Positions 1 to 9,605 of a stretch of DNA of 64,000 nt are shown here, piece after piece. Position numbers and translations under genes: made by a program. The DNA is taken from contig OX336350.1 of the NCBI GenBank assembly GCA_946902875.1, positions 19,954,048 to 20,018,047 of the forward strand, in the 5' to 3' direction. This DNA comes from Nematopogon swammerdamellus (Eukaryota > Arthropoda > Insecta > Lepidoptera > Adelidae). Within the stretch, counting starts at the first letter, position 1; each line of letters opens with the position of its first letter. Under the pieces are notes generated by a model. That model did not search any database. It saw nothing but the letters and a program-made list of their open reading frames with translations, and was not told the DNA's origin.

Positions 1-298
1 GAAGTACAGTGCGACCATTTAGGTGAGTTAGCTAGCGCCTGTGCGCTGTGTCGCTGTACTCGCGGGTGTCACGACGGACGGCGCAGGCCGCACTGTTTAT
101 CATCGTCATTATCTGCGGCCCTGCCTGACCGAGTTTCACGTTACCTAGATCGCGTTTTATTTATTATCTTCATCTTTGTTCAATCGTCGTCGTCTATTTA
201 TTGTTGTTGAAAAATTGTGAATTAAATAGTTTCATTTATATCAATATTTTGTATTTAGATTTTTATAATTTTAAGAAACAATGTATAGAAATGAAACA
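1..298. other. single-copy flank, possible splice donor
   Basis: No repeat family seen elsewhere in the window is recognisable here. The first 150 bases are GC-rich, the rest AT-rich. An AG|GTGAGT match at 21-28 is a good splice-donor consensus, so bases 1-22 could be the end of an exon lying mostly outside the window. That is inference from one motif. Confidence 0.2.
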
Positions 299-599
299 CC
301 GTCCAAGTGCGAGTCGAACTCGCGCACCGAGGGTTCCGGTTCGGTAGATAGCGGGCGCGCATACACTTTTTAGTTTCTTCTATGGGAACCTCCGTTAATT
401 GTTTTCTTTTTCTTATTTTTATTATATGTTTTGTTATATGGGCCATAATAATAACACATATTCTGTGAAAATTTCAACGGGCTACCTATTACGGTTCAAG
501 AGATACAGCCCTCGGACAGACGAACGGACGGACAGACAGACAGAAAGGCGGCGTAGGCTCAGTAATAGGTTCCCGTACCGGATACGGAACCCTAAAAAG
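299..599 (+). mobile_element. C-element (GTTCCGTA family)
   Basis: Begins GTCCAAGTGCGAGTCGAACT and ends ATACGGAACCCTAAAAA, with the family's internal landmarks: ACACATATTCTGTGAAAATT, CGGTTCAAGAGATACAGCCC and a CAGA/GACA microsatellite. No protein is encoded. Many copies in this window share the layout. Class is uncertain: the ends resemble each other only through GTTCCGTA / TACGGAAC. Confidence 0.75.
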
Positions 600-785
600 G
601 AGCTAATTGCGTACACGCGGTGGGAAGATAAGAATCACATTAGCGGCTCCAGTAACAGTAGCTAGGCGCCAACACCACACAGTACTAGACAAACCTGTCC
701 AGTACCTACTTTATGTTTCTGAATTCTTATTGGATGATCTGATAAAATAATCTAATCATTGAAAGAATATGACGTAAAGTTATAC

Positions 786-857
786 AACTGAATGTCCATG
801 GGCGTCGTTAGACACCTTATCGGGGGCTCGGCGCCATATGTCGCGCTTTCATTAAAA
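786..857 (+). mobile_element. CR1-like LINE 3' tail
   Basis: Extreme 3' untranslated end of the LINE whose coding end is seen at 44133-44620. Diagnostic string CGTTAGACACCTTAT, then CTCGGCGCCATATGTCGCGC and an A-rich end. Heavily 5'-truncated, as expected for target-primed reverse transcription. A minus C-element scrap (GGGTTCCGTAT) follows at 866-895. Confidence 0.7.
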
Positions 858-897
858 AAGTCGGTTTTAGGGTTCCGTATTACTAATCCTACGTTTA

Positions 898-1219
898 TTT
901 TTTTTTATGGAAACTGACACGGTTGGCTACATCACCTACAACATCCGTGATGTCAGCCCATAACACCGGGTGAACTTGGTGCCACGTCAGTGCTTCCCTT
1001 CGGTCGTGCCGGCTACACTGAACTGGACGGAAAACACAAACTATTTACATAGCCGTTTCGATCGACCTTTCATTCAGTGCGGTGGTATCAACCCGGACGG
1101 GTTAAACCCTACCACCTAGTAATATAAGAAGGGAGTCATATCTCTTAGTCGCCGTTTACGACATACACGGGGAGAGATGCAGCGGGGCTATTCTTTTAAA
1201 GTACCGGCCCCACACGGTA
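898..1219 (-). mobile_element. V1 SINE (alpha+gamma)
   Basis: Read on the minus strand: the alpha head TACCGTGTGGGGCCGGTACT, then CCCCACTGCATCTCTCCCC and GGCGACTAAG, joined directly to the gamma body (TAGGTGGTAGGGTTTAACCC, GGCTATGTAAATAGTTTGTG, GGGCTGACATCACGGATG) and poly-A. It lacks the tRNA/5S module. About 320 bp, near full length. Confidence 0.8.
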
Positions 1220-1224
1220 CGACT

Positions 1225-1820
1225 ATTGTTTTTGCTCTATAGTAAAAACGGTTATACAAACAAGCGTCAAACTTGGTGTGATTATACTGCAAACTCTAAA
1301 GTACATACATACATACATACATACATACCACACGCTGTATCCCGACAATCAGGGGGAGCAGAGTAATCGGTGTTGTACTGCAAGTACTCTTGTGAATTAC
1401 AGCACAACACCGATGTACCACGTTTAGCAAAGTATTGGGACTAGATAACTATCAAGCAGCAAGTAAGGCACGAAGACCCACCTGCTGCATGAGTCGGTGG
1501 TAGGACCACGCCAAGGGGAGAGGTGGCTAGTCGCCCTTAGCACGGCACCTTGTCCTTATCCCTTAGTCGCCTTTTACGACATGCGCGGGGAGAGGTGCAG
1601 TGGGGCTATTATTTTTGCTATCAAGTAAAACCAACAAAACCAAACTCTAAAGTAAAACAGCAAATACTAAAAACCGGCCAAATGTGACCGCGGGCTTGCC
1701 CTAAGGATCCCTCCCGAACTGCATGAAAGAAAACACTATTTTTTTGGTAAATACATAGCACACATATATTGTGTACGGAACCCTCGATGCGCGAGTCCGA
1801 TTCGCACTTGGCCGGTTTTT
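1225..1820 (-). mobile_element. C-element variant split by a V4 SINE
   Basis: Right end carries GCGCGAGTCCGATTCGCACT followed by TGGCCGG, the C-element terminus. The left part shares AACTTGGTGTGATTATA with copies at 19.6 and 31.3 kb. A V4 SINE at about 1304-1614 interrupts it. AAACTCTAAAGTA occurs on both sides of the SINE (about 1291 and 1642) and may be a target duplication, though similarity extends further left. Confidence 0.6.
1304..1614 (-). mobile_element. V4 SINE (alpha+delta)
   Basis: Minus-strand copy with a (CATA)n tail at 1304-1329 on the left, then the delta landmarks CACGCTGTATCCCGACAATC, GCACAACACCG and CACCTGCTGCATGAGTCGG, ending in a truncated alpha head near GGGGCTATT. The TATG-type tail sets V4 apart from the poly-A tails of V1-V3. 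Confidence 0.75.
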
Positions 1821-1971
1821 TAAGAAAGCTCTCCGTTTGCCAGTGTAGGCATGAGCTTTTTTACGTGTTAGATTTCGGATTTAAAAGGCTGATAATACAG
1901 AATAGAATAAATATGGCACAATAGATTGCGCTGGCGGCGGCGGCGGAGTCGAGATGACATTTTCGTTTGGT

Positions 1972-2312
1972 ATTACTGTTGTTAAGCAACCCTGAGCGCG
2001 GTCAGTACTTGCATGGGTGACCGCTCGACCGTTGGAGGCTGACCGTCGTTCGGATTCCACGTAAAACTGTAGGTCCCTTCCCTTCTTACCTTACGAGGTG
2101 GTAGGGTTTATCCCGCCCGGGTTGATAACACTTCACTGAACGAAACGTCTCGGTCGAAAAGGCTATGTAAATAGTTCGTGCTTTCCGTCCGTGTAGCCGA
2201 CATGAAATGAAGGGAAGCACTGCCGTGGCGCATAGTTCACCAAGATGTTATGGGCTGACATCACGGATGTTGTAGGTGATGTAACCAACCGTGTCAGTTT
2301 CCATAAAAAAAA
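1972..2312 (+). mobile_element. V3 SINE, 5'-truncated
   Basis: Starts inside the beta head at the 5S-derived block (GTTAAGCAACCCTGAGCGCG, then GGTCAGTACTTGCATGGGTG), followed by a tRNA-like B box (GTTCGGATTCCACG) and the gamma body to poly-A. The tRNA A-box half is missing. Confidence 0.8.
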
Positions 2313-2415
2313 TGCACCAATACAGCCAAGCTGCAGCGTAGCTATAGCTGATATGCAGCTTGACATATCGGCTGTTACTCACATCGATATGCAGTGAGGC
2401 GCTGTTAGCTTAGAG

Positions 2416-3211
2416 CAGGGATGGGAAAACTACGGCCCGCGGGCCATCCCCGGCCCGCGAACGGTTGCAATCCGCCCCGCAACCATCGACCCAGAAGTAA
2501 ATAAGTAAATAATAACATAACATAAATCACGGAAACATTCGGTAAACATTAAATAGTGTACTTGGTTACATGAATTAATACATATTTCTTCCTATTTTCT
2601 TCCTAGATTAAATATTTATTTCCCTATTTCATAGTGTATCAGGTACGTACCTAGTTCGAATATCTATATATAGATTGTTCATTATAATTTAATTTTGTAT
2701 AAATAAGAACTTTTAATGTTATGGAAACCTATGAGTCAATAAATAACTATATTTCGGAAAATACAAATATTTTTATTTCAATACCTTCCTAAACGTACCG
2801 TGTGGGGCCGGTACTTTAAAAGAATAGCCCCACTGCATCTCTCCCCGTGTATGTCGTAAAAGGCGACTAAGGGATATGACTCCCTTCTTATATCACTAGG
2901 TGGTAGGGTTCAACCCGCCCGGGTTGGTACCACCGCACTGAATGAAAGGTCGGTCGAAACGGCTATGTAAATAGTTCGTGTTTCCCGTCCAGTTCAGTGT
3001 AGCCGGCACGACCGAAGGGAGCTGACGTGGCACCAAGTTCACCCGGTGTTATGGGCTGACATCACGGATGTTGTAGGTGATGTAGACAACCGTGTCAGTT
3101 TCCATAAAAAAAAATAAAGAATTATATAATAGCCAAAAATTCAAAAACCTGGCCACCCATGGATTATTTTGTAAATATTAGCCCGCGTAGAAAAAAGTTT
3201 GCCTATCCCTG
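2416..3211. mobile_element. hAT-type non-autonomous element with a nested SINE
   Basis: Flanked by a perfect 8-bp duplication GCTTAGAG (2408-2415 and 3212-3219), the hAT target-site length. Ends read CAGGGATGGGAAAACTACGG on the left and GTTTGCCTATCCCTG on the right, an imperfect terminal inverted repeat of the CAGGG hAT type, with subterminal GGCCCGCGGGCC. Without the V1 SINE at 2796-3114 it is about 475 bp. No transposase is encoded. Confidence 0.85.
2796..3114 (+). mobile_element. V1 SINE nested in hAT
   Basis: Full-length alpha+gamma copy from TACCGTGTGGGGCCGG to the poly-A. It lies inside the hAT element, so the SINE inserted later. Confidence 0.85.
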
Positions 3212-3214
3212 GCT

Positions 3215-3650
3215 TAGAGTAACAATGTTATTGCACAACGCGCAGCCAAATCTACTAACTCAAGATAAATTTAATCCGCTACATATCTAACATCACTCAT
3301 ACGTATAATATACCGACGCGATCAAGGCTTCGCCGCCAGTTCAAGGTTTTTGCATTTATATTCAAACAAAAAGTACCTGTAGTGCACATAATATGTTTTT
3401 AGGGTTCCGTATGTCAAATGGATGTCACATATTTTCATACTCCGGATGGACCGACTTAAATGTGTTTTTTTCAAAAAGCTTAAAATAAAAATAAAATTAC
3501 AATTTTAAAAATCCCCGAGCCCTTAAATGTAACAAATAGTTTCCGTTTAGTTATATGAGTTGGGGAACCGTTAGGTAAATAAAATATAAAAACTCCTGGC
3601 ACCTACCCCGACTCCTTCAAGTAACTAAATGAAAATATTTTTTTACGTTT
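3215..3650. other. no gene seen
   Basis: AT-rich sequence with one short C-element scrap (GGGTTCCGTATG, 3401-3420). No coding signal. Confidence 0.5.
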
Positions 3651-3658
3651 TAAGAGGT

Positions 3659-4135
3659 TTTTTTTTTTTTTTTATGGAACCTGACACGGTTGGCTACATC
3701 ACCTACAACATCCGTGATGTCAGCCCATAACACCGGGTGAACTAGGTGCCGTGTCAGTGCTTCCCTTCATTTCATGTCGGCTACACTGAACTGGACGGAA
3801 AACACGAACTATTTACATAGCCGTTTCGACCGACGTTTCGTTCAGTGCGGTGGTACCAACCCGGCCGGGATAAACCCTACCACATAGTAAGGTAAGAAGG
3901 GAAGGGACCTACAATTTAACGTGGAATCCGAACCACGGTCAGCCTCCAACGGTCGAGCGGTCACCCATCCAAACACTGACCGCGCTCAGCGTTGCTTAAT
4001 AACAGTTGACTAACCAACCGCGCCACTGAGCTACCGAGGCTGACGAATTTTCTTATCCCTTAGTCGACTTTTACGACATGCGACGGGGAGAGATGCAGTG
4101 GGGCTATTCTTTTTAAGTACCGACCCCACACGGTA
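3659..4135 (-). mobile_element. V2 SINE (alpha+beta+gamma)
   Basis: Complete long form on the minus strand: alpha, a short CGTCAGCCTCGG linker, the beta tRNA/5S/tRNA head (about 3922-4045), gamma, poly-A. AAGAGGT occurs at 3652-3658 and 4137-4143, a candidate 7-bp target duplication with one extra base on the right. Confidence 0.85.
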
Positions 4136-4220
4136 CAAGAGGTCGGGGGTTTTTTAAATTTGTAATTTTCTGTGAACAACATTCAAAGGCTCGCTCAAAG
4201 GCTGTAGTCGCAGAGCAAGT

Positions 4221-4551
4221 GCCTCGCCAGCTCAGTGGTGCAGACAGTCGACTGTCGCTATTGATGGTTAGGTTAGGTTAGGTCGTAAAACTGTAGGTCC
4301 CTTCCCTTCTTACCTTACTAGGTTGTAGGGTTCATCTCGCCCGGGTTGGTACCACCGCACTGAATGGAACGTCGCGTCGTCGGTCGAAACGGCTATGTAA
4401 ATAGTTTGTGTTTTCCGTCCTGTTCAGTGTAGCCGGCACGACCGAAGGGAAGCACTGAAATGGCACCTAGCGTTCGCCCGGTGTTATGGGCTGACTTTAT
4501 GGATGTTGTAGGTGATGTAGCCAACCGTGTCAGTTTCCATTAAAAATAAAG
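4221..4551 (+). mobile_element. V3 SINE with promoter replaced by TTAGG repeats
   Basis: Starts with the tRNA half (GCCTCGCCAGCTCAGTGGTG), but the 5S block and B box are gone. In their place is GGTTAGGTTAGGTTAGG (4266-4282), three units of the insect telomere motif. The sequence then resumes at CGTAAAACTGTAGGTCCC and runs through gamma to the A-rich end. Confidence 0.8.
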
Positions 4552-5312
4552 AAAACGCCCCGTAGCGGCGGCCGGGGCGGCGGGGCGCAGGGAGAAGGCG
4601 GCCGCTGATCGCTGTTCTGTGGCTGCAGTCGAGCGATGTTACATGTCAATGCGGTGTGACGCGACACGGCGTGGGTCGTGATGCCTCCACCACCGCCTAC
4701 TGATAAGCAATATACCTATGTGTGATAGATAACACATATTTTTTCGAGCTCTGGGTATTTCGAGTATGTAAATAGTTACTAACGCGAGCGTGATCATGTA
4801 AGTAAGCATAGTTTATTTGCTAATAGCTATTTCTATAGCCTTCCTAAACGTATTTATAATATATTTCGGAGGGCCAAGTCCGTAAGCGCGAAGTCTCTTG
4901 CCGGCTTTTCTTCGGGTCTCGGAAGGTTCTGACCCATTTTCTATAGGACCTCTTAATTAAAATTATTGTTAGGACCCCTTTTAAATATTTTTGAGGTGCG
5001 CTAGGACCCAGTGACTGGGTCCAAGCATAAATTAAAGAAAATATTCTTTTTGAAGGACCATTACAACTTGCAATATGGTTTCCGCGGTAATTCCGTCAAG
5101 TGTCAAATTACCACAAAAAAAAATAATAAATAAAAATAAAAAAAAAATCAGCACAGTAAATACACAACACCGGTGTAGAATACTTCTATTTAGATACATC
5201 GCTCATAATAAACGATTTTTTTTTATAAAGTTTAAGTTTTATTATCTCATAGCTACAGACAGGTAACTGACCATTCTTCGTGGGTGTAATCGAACAGAAT
5301 AAAAAACTCAAA
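4552..5312. other. single-copy DNA, GC-rich start
   Basis: 4552-4700 is strongly GC-rich (GGCGGCCGGGGCGGCGGGGC), then AT-rich. No coding frame, repeat family or RNA gene recognised. Confidence 0.4.
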
Positions 5313-5318
5313 AAAAAT

Positions 5319-5712
5319 TTTTTTTTTTTTTATGGAACCTGACACGGTTGGCTACATCACCTACAACGTCCGTGATGTCAGCCCATAACACCGGGTGAAC
5401 TAGGTGCCATGTCAGTGCTTCCCCCTTTGATCGTGCCGGCTACACTGAACTGGTCGGAAAACACAAACTATTTACATAGCCGGTTTGACCGACGACGTTT
5501 CATTCAGTGCGGTGGTACCAATCCGGGCGGGTTAAACCCTACCACCAAGTAAGATTAGGAGGGAAGGGACCTACAGTTTTATGAGGAATCCGAACCTCGG
5601 TCAGCCTCCAACGGTCAGCGGTCACCCATCCAAGAACTGACCGCACCCAGCGTTGCTTAACATTCAATAGCGACAGTTGACTGTCTGCACCACTGAGCTA
5701 TCGAGGCTGACG
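5319..5712 (-). mobile_element. V3 SINE (beta+gamma), full length
   Basis: Minus strand, complete beta head including CTCAGTGGTGCAGACAGTC, the longer CGCTATTGAATGTTAAGCAA junction into the 5S block and GGTTCGGATTCC, then gamma and poly-A. No alpha head: the copy begins at the tRNA 5' half, as expected if beta is its own promoter. Confidence 0.85.
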
Positions 5713-5810
5713 AGTTCAAATTGAACCGAGTTCAAAAAACAACTACCTACTTAGAACTAAATATTTATTAAACAATTCTAAAAGGTTTTCATCTATCAAT
5801 TTTCTGGTTA

Positions 5811-5885
5811 CCAGCACAACACAAATTACTCTGCCTACCCCGATTGTCGGGATACAGGGTAATGCTATGTATGCATGTATGAATG
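5811..5885 (+). mobile_element. V4 SINE 3' tail
   Basis: Only the delta end survives: ATTACTCTGCCTACCCCGAT, then TGTCGGGATACAG and a degenerate TATG tail. Confidence 0.65.
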
Positions 5886-5934
5886 TAATTTTAATGGCTA
5901 GCTGAATGTACCCGTATATATGTCAATTTAAAGC

Positions 5935-6106
5935 TTTTTTTTATGGAAACTGACACTTGGCTACATCACCTACAACATCCGTGATGTCAGCCCATAACAC
6001 CGGGTTAACTAGGTGCCATGTCAGTGCTTCCCTTCATTTCATGTCGGCTACACTGAACTGGCTGAAAAGACGAACTATTTACATAGCCGTTTCGACCGAC
6101 ACTTTT
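5935..6106 (-). mobile_element. gamma-body 3' fragment
   Basis: Poly-A end and the last 170 bp of gamma on the minus strand. It ends abruptly at TTTCGACCGACAC, where another repeat begins. Confidence 0.75.
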
Positions 6107-6117
6107 CTTTCAGCCTG

Positions 6118-6370
6118 CGAAAATATTTCCATCAAAGCGGGCAATTCATCCTTTACCTATAATAAAATCCAACGTCTGCTTTCTGTATGTCTGAGTGTCT
6201 GTCTGTCCGCTTATAACTCGAGAACCACTGAACCGATTTTAATAAAACAAAATTCTACGGATAGCTTGATTCTTCCCATCAACTATAGGCTACTTACTAT
6301 CACGCTAAATGGCTTATGAGGTTAGCAGTGAAGTGAAATATGAGAGCGGGCGGAGCCGTGGGCACAGCTT
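6118..6370 (+). mobile_element. E-element (GCTCCGCCCGCTCTCATATT family)
   Basis: Carries TATAATAAAATCCAACGTCT, CTGTCTGTCCGCTTATAACT, AACCACTGAACCGATTTTAA and ends at GAGCGGGCGGAGCCGTGGGC. Almost identical, inverted, to 6651-6871; both translate to the same meaningless peptide, showing very low divergence. Confidence 0.75.
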
Positions 6371-6454
6371 GTTTAAGATTATGATCGAAATGAGGGCTGC
6401 TTTCTTTCGAAATGAAATGAAAATTGTGCCGAATTAAGTTTATGCTAAATATGA

Positions 6455-7015
6455 AATGAAATGAAAATATACTTTATTGTACACGATTGTATAAAAGGGT
6501 TACAAAAGGCGAGTTTAATGCCTTGCGGCGTTCTTTACGAACCAACCTTTGCGATGTGGAAAACACGTAGGGGCGGACAATGCAGTACTAAAGAGGGAAC
6601 ATTAGTATGAAATATAAATACACACATAATATATACAAATTATACAAAGACAAGCAGTGCCCGCGGCTCCGCCCGCTCTCATATTTCACTTCACTGCTAA
6701 CCTCATAAGCCATTTAGCGTGATAGTAAGTAGCCTATAGTTGATGGGAAGAATCAAGCTATCCGTAGAATTTTGTTTTATTAAAATCGGTTCAGTGGTTC
6801 TCGAGTTATAAGCGGACAGACAGACACTCAGACAGACAGAAAGCAGACGTTGGATTTTATTATAGGTAATTAAATTATACAAAGATACATGCAACCAATA
6901 TACATCCTTACATATATACTATAATTGCATATAATACAATAAGAAACATAAATATTATAATATACCTACATCAACTCTTATATACTATACATACATACTT
7001 ATATACATACTTTAA
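6455..7015 (+). mobile_element. CTTTATTGTACA SINE-like element, split
   Basis: Preceded by ATGAAATGAAATGAAAAT, then ACTTTATTGTACACGATTGT, AAAAGGCGAGTTTAATGCC and GCGGCGTTCTTTACG. The same layout recurs at 17560, 21605, 52912 and inverted at 15118. The E-element at 6651-6871 interrupts it. I recall such elements as common lepidopteran SINEs but cannot assign a name. Confidence 0.6.
6651..6871 (-). mobile_element. E-element with 14-bp target duplication
   Basis: AAATTATACAAAGA occurs at 6637-6650 and 6872-6885, a perfect 14-bp duplication defining the ends. The ends read (inside out) GTGCCCGCGGCTCCGCCCG on the left and GATTTTATTATAGGTAA on the right. No protein. Confidence 0.8.
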
Positions 7016-7035
7016 ATAGAGAGATTAAAATAAAA

Positions 7036-7150
7036 AATCAGTCAAGTGCGAGTTTTACTCGCGCACGGAGGGATCCGTAGATCCGCTTGTCACGTAGTGA
7101 ATTTTCTATTTCATTTCCCTTTTTTCGTCTCACGCTATACCATATTTTGA
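7036..7150 (+). mobile_element. C-element head fragment
   Basis: GTCAAGTGCGAGTTTTACTC then GCGCACGGAGGGATCCGTAG; the remainder is missing. It lies head-on to the minus copy that follows. Confidence 0.6.
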
Positions 7151-7151
7151 T

Positions 7152-7766
7152 TTTTAGGTTTCCGTATCCCGTACGGAATCCTATTACTGAGCCTACGCCG
7201 TCTGTCTGTCTGCCTGCTGTCTGTCTGTCCGAGGGCTGTATCTCTTGAACCGTAATAGGTAGCCCGTTGAAATTTTCACAGAATATGTGTTATTAATTAT
7301 TATGGCCGATATAACAACAAATAATAAAAAGTTAAATTACAAATTAAAAAAACCCCGACTCTTGATTACTTGATTACAAACATAGCTAAGAACGATCCCG
7401 ATTAAACAAGCTTCCTAATAAAAAAAACCGCATCCAAATCGGTCCATCCGTTTGGGAGCTACGATGCCACAGCAGACAGACACACACACACACACACAGA
7501 CACACACACGTCAAACTTATAACACCCCTCCGTTTTTTCGTCGGGGGTTAAAAAATAAGAAAAAGGAAAAAATTCACGGCGTTCCCATAGAAGAAACTAA
7601 AAAGTGTATGCGCGCGCGCCATCTACCGAAAGGAGTATGAAGCATTTTAACTAATATGAACCATTTCAAAAACACGCCATAGATGGCGTGAGTGGCGCTA
7701 ACCATGGTATGGCGATACGGAACCCTCGGTGCGCGAGTTCGACTCGCACTTGGCCGGTTTCTTTTT
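7152..7766 (-). mobile_element. C-element with nested element
   Basis: Complete minus copy: TTTTTAGGTTTCCGTATCCC at the left, GTGCGCGAGTTCGACTCGCA at the right. It is split at 7349-7551 by an unrelated element. The right half is close to copies at 12.3, 49.1 and 60.7 kb. Confidence 0.8.
7349..7551. mobile_element. nested CCCCGAC/GTCGGGG element
   Basis: Inserted in the C-element. Ends ACCCCGACTC and CGTCGGGGGTTA are a short inverted repeat. Inside are a (CA)n run (7476-7509) and AACTTATAACACCCCTCCG, features I know from a common lepidopteran short repeat. Confidence 0.65.
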
Positions 7767-7767
7767 A

Positions 7768-8050
7768 AATTTCGCATCTTTCTCGAAATCCGTTGAAATC
7801 AGTGGAAAAGTCCCAGCAGAGCATAGAGATTAGCATTGTGTGCGAGCGGACAACATAACGACATTTTAATTATAAGTCGCAACTGGCGTGCTCCGTTCAC
7901 TACGGTACTCAGATGAGTGCCCTAAAATAGACATACACTTTCAGTGTATGTATGTACTCGTATGTTATATGTTATGTTTTTTTTACCTATTATATCTGAT
8001 CATAGTGATCATTTATAGTTATTGTGAATTTTATTTATGTAACTATTTTA
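7768..8050. other. no gene seen
   Basis: Single-copy AT-rich stretch between a C-element and a V4 SINE; nothing recognisable. Confidence 0.4.
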
Positions 8051-8051
8051 T

Positions 8052-8383
8052 TACCGTGTGGGCCCGGTACTTAAAAAAAATAGCCCCACTGCATCTCTCC
8101 CCGTGCATGTCGTAAAAGGCGACTAAGGGATAAGGACAAGATGCCGTGCTAAAGGGCGACGGGCTCGCCACCTCTCACCTTGGCACGGTACTTCCACCGA
8201 GTCATGCAGCAGGTGGGGCTTCGTGCCTTACTTGCTGCTTGATCGATTGAATCTTGTTCGAATACTTTGCGAAACGTGGTGGTCGGTGTTGTGCTGTAAT
8301 TTACCAAAGTTCTTGCAGCGCAACACCGATTACTCTGCTTACCCCGATTGTCGGGATTCAGCGTGTGTGATATGTATGTATAA
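8052..8383 (+). mobile_element. V4 SINE (alpha+delta), full length
   Basis: Alpha head TACCGTGTGGGCCCGGTACT, then AAGATGCCGTGCTAAAGGGC, CATGCAGCAGGTGGGGCTTC, GTTCGAATACTTTGCG and GCAGCGCAACACCGATTACT, ending GTGTGTGATATGTATG. A weak B-box-like GTTCGAATAC is present, but no properly spaced A box, so the promoter is unclear. Confidence 0.8.
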
Positions 8384-8419
8384 CTATTTTATTTATTTAT
8401 CTAACATTATTTATTCTAT

Positions 8420-8482
8420 ATCACTGGGCGTCGTTAGACACTTATGGGTGACTCGGCGCCACATCTCACGCTTTCAATAAAA
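8420..8482 (+). mobile_element. CR1-like LINE 3' tail
   Basis: GGGCGTCGTTAGACACTTAT, CTCGGCGCCACATCTCACGC and TTTCAATAAAAAA: the LINE's last 60 bases. Confidence 0.65.
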
Positions 8483-8538
8483 AAACAATCATTAAATTTA
8501 TAAAAAAAATGTTATTGTAATTTGAGTTCATGCGACAT

Positions 8539-8652
8539 TTGGAGGCTAACCGTGGTTCGGATTCCACGTAAAACTGTAGATCCCTTCCCTTCTTACCTTA
8601 CTAGGTGGTAGGGTGTATCCCGCCCGGGTTGGCACCATCGCACTGAATGAAA
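8539..8652 (+). mobile_element. V3 SINE fragment across the beta/gamma joint
   Basis: Holds the end of beta (GGAGGCTAACCGTGGTTCGG, ATTCCACG) and the start of gamma up to CACCATCGCACTGAATGAAA. Truncated at both ends. Confidence 0.7.
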
Positions 8653-8659
8653 TTACATG

Positions 8660-8712
8660 TCGTTACACACCTTACGGGTGGCTCGGCACCATATGTCGCG
8701 CTTTCAATAAAA
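8660..8712 (+). mobile_element. CR1-like LINE 3' tail
   Basis: TCGTTACACACCTTACGGGT then CGGCACCATATGTCGCGCTT and an A-rich end. It abuts the preceding SINE fragment. Confidence 0.65.
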
Positions 8713-8933
8713 AAGAAAAAAATCTTTGTGTGCAAATTATAAATTGAAAACGACCCAAAATTATTGGTTTCTTCAGAATAATTGGGCAGTTAACACACTA
8801 TCAGAGCCATCGTAAATGCAAAGCCGAATGAGTCTGTCAAAGGGTTCTTGGAAAAACTCGTGAATGTTTTATGCGCCATTAAACTCATTGAAGAAAATTT
8901 ATCGCTCAATAAAGCATTTCATTCATTCGTTAA

Positions 8934-9494
8934 GGCGCCTAGTAACGCCAACACGCGTAGTAGTTTTCATAAGGGTTTTTTTTTCATAAATTGCGATCCT
9001 TCGCATTAGAACTTTGAAAAGCGTGTGATCGATAGATTATATCTATCGATCACACGCTTTGTGTCAAATGGCGTCATTTTGCTGTAAAAATTCCATTCCG
9101 ATTCTCTTACTCTGAATGAACTTTTATTGAATGAAGAAAAAACACATAACAGTAATACAAAATACAACTTGATACAGTGAGTAAAACTAATGAAATAAAA
9201 TTAACATAATAAATAATAAAAAAAAAAATAATTACATGTTAATCTTACTGAAGGTATAAAAAAGTTATTAAGATATTTTTATTAGTTTCTGAGGTCTAGT
9301 CTTCAAAGTTCACGCGGAAGAAAAATCGACATTTGGTTACCGTATAGTTTGTATAGAAAATGATAAAATTTTACAACAAAAAACGCGTGATCGATAGACT
9401 TGTTCTATATTTTGCAGTAGTCTTTAGCCTTTAGATTGGTCTAGTTATCGCGGGCTACTTTTTAAAAAATCCACATTTGGCGTTACTAGGCGCC
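8934..9494. mobile_element. TTAA-flanked (piggyBac-like) non-autonomous element
   Basis: Perfect 18-bp terminal inverted repeat GGCGCCTAGTAACGCCAA, flanked on both sides by TTAA (8930-8933, 9495-9498), the piggyBac target duplication. 561 bp, no transposase. Inside, GCGTGTGATCGATAGAT and its complement form a near-perfect hairpin (about 9017-9059); a second partial copy lies at 9384-9402. Superfamily is inferred from TTAA; the ends do not show the classical CCC start. Confidence 0.75.
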
Positions 9495-9605
9495 TTAAAT
9501 ACAACGCACTTATCCGTTCAAGTATTATAAACAGTATTGCCAATATTTGACATTTGAATATGTACGCGGTTCCCTTTTGCCGAGTATTATTTTTATTAAT
9601 TTACA

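Noticed and set aside
3401..3420. Full C-element
   Set aside because: Only the GGGTTCCGTATG box is present; the following sequence does not match the family.
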